The translations under genes and the position numbers were made by a program. A stretch of 27,633 nucleotides of DNA from contig CABRXX010000033.1 of NCBI GenBank assembly GCA_902475025.1, positions 1 through 27,633 of the forward strand, in the 5' to 3' direction. This DNA comes from Merdiplasma sp905207905. Its GTDB lineage: Bacteria; Bacillota; Clostridia; Lachnospirales; Lachnospiraceae. This document shows, piece by piece, positions 24,479 to 27,633 of the stretch (position 1 is its first letter; each line of letters starts with the position of its first letter). The notes under the pieces were generated by a model. The model was not told the DNA's origin. It ran no database searches and saw only the letters and a list, made by a program, of their open reading frames with translations.

Positions 24479-24484
24479 TATAAT
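24479..24484 (+). promoter_or_regulatory. weak -10 in the PBP/yigZ divergent gap
   Basis: TATAAT at 24479-24484 lies about 110 bp before yigZ, without a recognisable -35. The 217 bp gap must also hold the divergent PBP promoter; a TATACA-like sequence on the minus strand near 24432-24437 is the best guess, also without a good -35. Confidence 0.3.
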
Positions 24485-24593
24485 AATTAAAGATAGCAGC
24501 CGTATGGGAAACACACTACAGAAAATCCGGAAACTATCATGGCTGGAGACGGACTGTTTTTTGTACGCGGAATGTTATGCAGAGGAAATGAAG

Positions 24594-25232
24594 ATGAAGA
24601 TTGTTTACAGCGGGGGCCAGGGAGAGCTGGTGGAGAAAAAATCCCGTTTTATTGCTACTGTAGAGCCGGTGGAGTCGGAGGAGGAAGCTCTGGAATTTAT
24701 TGCCAGGATGAAGAAAAAATACTGGGATGCCACCCACAATTGCTGGGCTTTTGTGGTGGGAGATCACCAGGAGCTGCAGCGGTGCAGTGATGATGGAGAG
24801 CCTCAGGGAACCGCCGGGCGCCCTATGCTGGATGTGCTGTTAGGCCAGGAGGTACACAATGGGGCAGTGGTGGTGACCCGATATTTTGGAGGGACTCTTC
24901 TTGGCACAGGCGGGCTGGTGCGGGCCTATTCGAAGTCTGTTCAGGAGGGACTGGCAGGAAGCTGTATTCTGGATAAGCGCCGGGGAGTTCTTCTGAAGAT
25001 CCGCACAGATTATAATGGAATTGGAAAAATTCAGTATTTGCTTGGGCAGAGAGGACTCCACATCACGGACTCTGAGTACACGGAGGTGGTGGAGGTGGAG
25101 ACGCTGGTGCCGCAGGAATCGGTGAAGGAGCTTCGGGAGGCTGTGACAGAGGGTACCAGCGGCCGGGCAGAATTTTTGGAGGAGACTCCGGTGAAATATG
25201 GATTTTTAGAGGGAGAGCCGATACTGTTTTAA
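24594..25232 (+). CDS. yigZ: YigZ/IMPACT family protein
   Basis: A 212-residue protein of the UPF0029/IMPACT family (YigZ in E. coli, YvyE in Bacillus). The N-terminal domain carries KKSRFIATVEPV, THNCWAFVVG, SDDGEPQGTAGRPML and RYFGGTLLGTGGLVRAY, the strongest family signatures. The C-terminal DUF1949 domain covers about 140-205. Its molecular role is not settled; the eukaryotic relative affects translation control. ATG 24594 is chosen because AGAGGA lies about 7 bases before it and gives the usual length; ATG 24588 is two codons earlier. It begins a three-gene run with a DUF1934 gene (44 bp gap) and murI. Confidence 0.92.
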   Translation: MKIVYSGGQGELVEKKSRFIATVEPVESEEEALEFIARMKKKYWDATHNCWAFVVGDHQELQRCSDDGEPQGTAGRPMLDVLLGQEVHNGAVVVTRYFGGTLLGTGGLVRAYSKSVQEGLAGSCILDKRRGVLLKIRTDYNGIGKIQYLLGQRGLHITDSEYTEVVEVETLVPQESVKELREAVTEGTSGRAEFLEETPVKYGFLEGEPILF

Positions 25233-25276
25233 GACTTTTATGCTTCAGAGGCAAGGTTTTCCAGGGAGGAATAGAA

Positions 25277-25723
25277 ATGACAAAAGATATTTTGGTGAGT
25301 ATTCGTGGACTGCAGTCCATGGGCGAAGCTTCGGAGGATGAGGTGGAGGTGATTATCCCAGGAAAGTATTACAAACGTGGGGATATGCACTATATTCAGT
25401 ATGATGAGGTTTCAGAAGGGATGGAAGGAACCACTAAAAATCTCATTAAGCTGAAAGAAAACTGTATGGAGGTCACCAAAAAGGGTTTGACCAATACCCG
25501 CATGGTTTTTGAGGAGCAGAAGAAAAATATGACCTACTACGATACGCCGTTTGGCAACCTGCTGGTAGGAATTGCGGCTACCAGCGTGTCCATGCAGGAG
25601 ACGGAGGAGCAGATTGCAGTGAAGGTGGATTATGCGTTAGAGATCAATTATGAGCATTTGGCTGACTGCACGATTGATGTTACGGTGTGGCCGAAGAGCG
25701 GAAGCCAGACGCATCTGTTTTAG
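25277..25723 (+). CDS. DUF1934 domain protein (YwiB-like)
   Basis: A 148-residue protein matching the DUF1934/YwiB family in length and pattern: ILVSIRGLQ near the start, YIQYDEVSEGMEGTTKNLIK and later TPFGNLLVGIAATSV and VDYALEINYEHLADC. It is rich in beta strands, as expected for the calycin-like barrel of this family. The ligand and role are unknown. There is no signal peptide. The ribosome binding site AGGGAGGA precedes ATG 25277. The murI gene starts 9 bp after its stop, so the two are almost certainly co-transcribed; a link to cell-wall supply is possible but not shown. Confidence 0.88.
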   Translation: MTKDILVSIRGLQSMGEASEDEVEVIIPGKYYKRGDMHYIQYDEVSEGMEGTTKNLIKLKENCMEVTKKGLTNTRMVFEEQKKNMTYYDTPFGNLLVGIAATSVSMQETEEQIAVKVDYALEINYEHLADCTIDVTVWPKSGSQTHLF

Positions 25724-25732
25724 GGGGAAGCT

Positions 25733-26503
25733 ATGGATAAGAGAGAACTGCCGGTGGGGGTTTTTGATTCCGGTGTGGGAGGAATCAGTGTGCTCCGGGA
25801 GATGGTGCGGCTGATGCCAGAGGAAAATTTTTATTTTTTCGGGGACTCTGTTCATGCTCCCTATGGAACCAAAAGCCTGGAGGAGATCCGGGCGCTTACA
25901 TTGAAAAATGTAGCCGATATGGCTGGAAAGGGGATTAAGGCCATTGTAGTAGCCTGCAATACAGCTACCAGTGCTGCCATCACTTTGCTTCGGCAGGTAT
26001 ATACAGAAATTCCGGTGGTGGGGATTGAGCCGGCTTTAAAGCCAGCGGTGATGGAAAAGCAGGAGGCAAGGGTGCTTGTGCTGGCCACCCCCATGACGGT
26101 GGGAGCTAACAAGTTTCAGAGCTTGATGCATCGGTATGAATCTCAGGCTACGGTGATTCCGGTGGGATGTCCTGGGCTGATGGAATATGTGGAAAATGGA
26201 AAGTTAGAGGGAGAAGAGGTGGAAACCTACTTAAAGGAGCTTTTGTCCCCCTATCTGACGGAAAAATTGGATGCGGTGGTGCTTGGCTGCACCCATTATC
26301 CGTTCCTGAAAAAAGCTATCCAAAATGTAATTGGCCCAGGTCCTCATATTATAGACGGCAGCGCTGGGACTGCCAGGGAACTGCGCCGAAGGCTGATACA
26401 GATGGATCTAAAAAGGGACGGACAAAAAAAAGGACATGTTATTTTTGAGGAGAGCATTCCCGAAAAGATTGCATTGTGCAGATATCTGCTGGAAAGACAG
26501 TAA
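25733..26503 (+). CDS. murI: glutamate racemase
   Basis: A 256-residue enzyme making D-glutamate for peptidoglycan. The two catalytic cysteines are C75 in VVACNTATS and C186 in VVLGCTHYPF. The active-site start FDSGVGGISVLREM (D12 region), the HAPYGTKS segment at about 41-48, and VVGIEPALKPA are also intact. It is cytoplasmic and cofactor-free. The length is at the short end of the usual range (about 260-285). The ATG follows GGGGGAAG and lies 9 bp from the DUF1934 stop. A long inverted repeat lies about 80 bp after the stop. Confidence 0.96.
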   Translation: MDKRELPVGVFDSGVGGISVLREMVRLMPEENFYFFGDSVHAPYGTKSLEEIRALTLKNVADMAGKGIKAIVVACNTATSAAITLLRQVYTEIPVVGIEPALKPAVMEKQEARVLVLATPMTVGANKFQSLMHRYESQATVIPVGCPGLMEYVENGKLEGEEVETYLKELLSPYLTEKLDAVVLGCTHYPFLKKAIQNVIGPGPHIIDGSAGTARELRRRLIQMDLKRDGQKKGHVIFEESIPEKIALCRYLLERQ

Positions 26504-26585
26504 GGCGCGGCGAATCTACATGGCTGAGGTCTTTGCTGACCGTCTTGTCCCATGTACAGGGGGAGTGTCCTTTTCGGAAAAATTC

Positions 26586-26659
26586 AAAAAGGCTTTCGCT
26601 TTGTGCCTTGCAAAGAAAATCATCTGTTTTCCAAGCAGGTACGAAGCGGAAGCCTTTTT
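26586..26659. terminator. long inverted repeat between convergent murI and a membrane protein gene
   Basis: AAAAAGGCTTTCGCTT (26586-26601) pairs with AAGCGGAAGCCTTTTT (26644-26659), 16 positions with one G-U wobble. The plus-strand 3' arm continues into TTTTTT-GCTTT and the minus strand also has a T-rich end, so it could stop transcription both ways. The 42-base loop can form inner stems (CCTTG with CAAG, and GAAAA with TTTTC), giving one long rod. The size is unusual for a simple terminator. Confidence 0.6.
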
Positions 26660-26671
26660 TGCTTTAGAATG

Positions 26672-27133
26672 CTATTTGTTTTTCTTTCTGGAAAATCTGG
26701 CTTTCTGCCTTGCCCAGAATTTCAGCTTGGGAGCTGGTGTTTCCAGAGGACCGCGGATACCCTTTACATCCATAATGTAGATGCCGCTGACCACTGCTTT
26801 GACCTCCTTTTTTAAAGGAATGATGTCAAAGACTTTGGCATCTGCCACAAGAGTCATGATCTTGGGACCAACCTTGGCTTTTACGATGGGCAGCTTGGAG
26901 CGGCGCATCAGCTTGGGGGTCTGGTCAATCACCATCTGGGGAAGACCGGATTGTTTAATGGGCATCATCTTCTTATCTATGATCAGCATGGAGACGGTCT
27001 GCTTTGCAGCTTCCATCTGCTCCTGCTGTGCCGCCTGCTTCTTCTGCAACCGTCTGCCGACGAAATAGAGAACAATCAGGGCGATGACTAATATTACCAG
27101 GATAATCAGTAAAACCTTCAGAAATATATCCAT
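26672..27133 (-). CDS. small membrane protein of unknown function
   Basis: I do not recognise the family. The 153-residue product has one N-terminal transmembrane helix (about 4-25, IFLKVLLIILVILVIALIVL), then a short Gln/Lys/Glu-rich coiled region to about 50, and a basic soluble part with several methionines, valines and prolines that looks like a small beta domain (IMTLVADAKVFDIIPLKKEV). The end is strongly basic. ATG 27133 is preceded by AGGAGGT at 12 bases, rather far; no better start is seen. It has its own promoter and is convergent with murI. It may be a membrane-anchored cytoplasmic or surface protein; orientation cannot be fixed. Confidence 0.7.
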   Translation of the reverse strand: MDIFLKVLLIILVILVIALIVLYFVGRRLQKKQAAQQEQMEAAKQTVSMLIIDKKMMPIKQSGLPQMVIDQTPKLMRRSKLPIVKAKVGPKIMTLVADAKVFDIIPLKKEVKAVVSGIYIMDVKGIRGPLETPAPKLKFWARQKARFSRKKNK

Positions 27134-27178
27134 GATGTATCTGTACCTCCTCTTTCCCTTCTTAGTGTACCGCATTTC

Positions 27179-27207
27179 ATTCTATCATTCTTTTCCAGAA
27201 AGTGCAA
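27179..27207 (-). promoter_or_regulatory. promoter of the small membrane protein gene
   Basis: On the minus strand TTGCAC (27207-27202) and TAGAAT (27184-27179) are exactly 17 bp apart, a strong match about 45 bp before the ATG. Confidence 0.6.
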
Positions 27208-27247
27208 TAATTTTAATTTTCTTTTTAGTGCAGAAAAAGAAAAGATA

Positions 27248-27256
27248 TGATATAAT
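27248..27256 (+). promoter_or_regulatory. extended -10 for the lipoprotein gene
   Basis: TGATATAAT at 27248-27256 is a full extended -10 with a poor -35. It lies about 155 bp before ATG 27412 and is divergent from the promoter at 27179-27207. I see no gene in the leader between them. Confidence 0.5.
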
Positions 27257-27411
27257 GTTTTCTGACCTTACGCCGATGGGGGAGAGAGCCAATCTTTTCG
27301 CCCTTGCGGGAGGCCTTTTATGGCTGGGAAGCGGTCATGAAAGTTAAGATGCCGGAGAACGAGGGAACGGCATAAAAATATGTGGGAAATAAACGGAGAG
27401 GATGTAATAAG

Positions 27412-27633
27412 ATGAAAAGAAAAGCAATGATGGCAGTACTTCTTGGAACTGCACTTTTAGCTGCAGGCTGCGGGAAAAAAGCACCGGAGACAGAGGCTGT
27501 TACGGAGGCTTCCACAGCAGCCGTAGAGACAGAGAGTGACACAAAGACAGAGTCAGCGGAGGAGACAGAAGGAACCACAGAAGCGCCGGAGGGAGCCACA
27601 GAGGCTGCAGAAGAAACCACGGAAGCGCCGGAG
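27412..27633 (+). CDS. N-terminus of a lipoprotein, truncated by the window edge
   Basis: Only 74 codons are present. The start MKRKAMMAVLLGTALLAAGC is a type II signal peptide with lipobox LAAGC, so the mature protein would be lipid-anchored at cysteine 20 on the outer face of the membrane. The next 54 residues are a low-complexity Glu/Thr/Ala linker with repeats (TTEAPE occurs twice), ending at the right edge in the middle of the protein. Such linkers hold the functional domain away from the membrane; that domain is outside the window, so no function can be given. GGAGAGG precedes ATG 27412. Confidence 0.8.
   Translation, partial: MKRKAMMAVLLGTALLAAGCGKKAPETEAVTEASTAAVETESDTKTESAEETEGTTEAPEGATEAAEETTEAPE
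27568..27633 (+). repeat. imperfect direct repeat in the lipoprotein linker
   Basis: A 24-base unit at 27568-27591 (encoding EGTTEAPE) recurs at 27610-27633 (EETTEAPE) with few differences, a 42-base step. The array may continue beyond the window. Confidence 0.6.

Noticed and set aside
1..27633. CRISPR arrays, tRNA or rRNA genes, prophage or intact IS
   Set aside because: No regularly spaced repeats, cloverleaf-like sequences or transposase or phage structural genes were seen on either strand.

Overview
The window looks like chromosomal DNA from a gut-type Firmicute, most likely Lachnospiraceae (class Clostridia). The reasons are purine-rich AGGAGG-type ribosome binding sites, extended TGnTATAAT promoters, roughly half GC by eye, and families typical of that group (DUF5685, BspA-type LRR proteins, the DUF2201/VWA protein, DUF1934, a long PBP1A with a Ser/Gly/Asp-rich tail). 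The family assignment is an inference from protein style; no rRNA or tRNA is present to confirm it. No CRISPR array, intact transposase or prophage was seen.

Layout. 1-2.7 kb (+): the tail of a zinc-ribbon protein, a DUF5685 protein, a J-domain protein with a cysteine-packed tail, and a stand-alone cobT. 2.7-4.7 kb (+): a GC-rich block of hairpins, a cytidylate-kinase-like protein and a DUF362/ferredoxin protein. 4.9-5.6 kb (+): an unknown gene that appears frameshifted near its 3' end. 5.6-9.7 kb (+): a phosphate module made of a Na/Pi cotransporter with a PhoU-like tail, then a PhoB/PhoP-like regulator and a PhoR-like kinase, preceded by TTTACA repeats spaced like a Pho box. 9.7-12.5 kb: an AraC-type regulator (-), a HAD phosphatase (+) and tRNA methyltransferase TrmO (+). 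12.5-15.2 kb (-): two tandem paralogous guanine deaminases separated by a MITE-like inverted-repeat element.

15.3-21.4 kb: an uncharacterised cluster of a BspA-LRR protein (+), a DUF2201/VWA protein (+) and a MoxR-like AAA+ ATPase with a coiled-coil tail (+), interrupted by the M18 aminopeptidase gene in the opposite direction. This is the best candidate for an undescribed system: MoxR ATPases usually work with VWA partners, and here the target and role are unknown. 21.5-24.4 kb (-): a class A penicillin-binding protein. 24.6-26.5 kb (+): yigZ, a DUF1934 protein and murI, closed by a long inverted repeat. 26.7-27.6 kb: a small membrane protein (-) and, divergent from it, the start of a lipoprotein (+) cut by the window edge.

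Cell-envelope (PBP, murI), purine salvage and phosphate genes are mixed in short transcription units, as is normal for a core chromosomal region. Coding starts were chosen by ribosome binding site and family length. Promoters and terminators were found by eye and are tentative.
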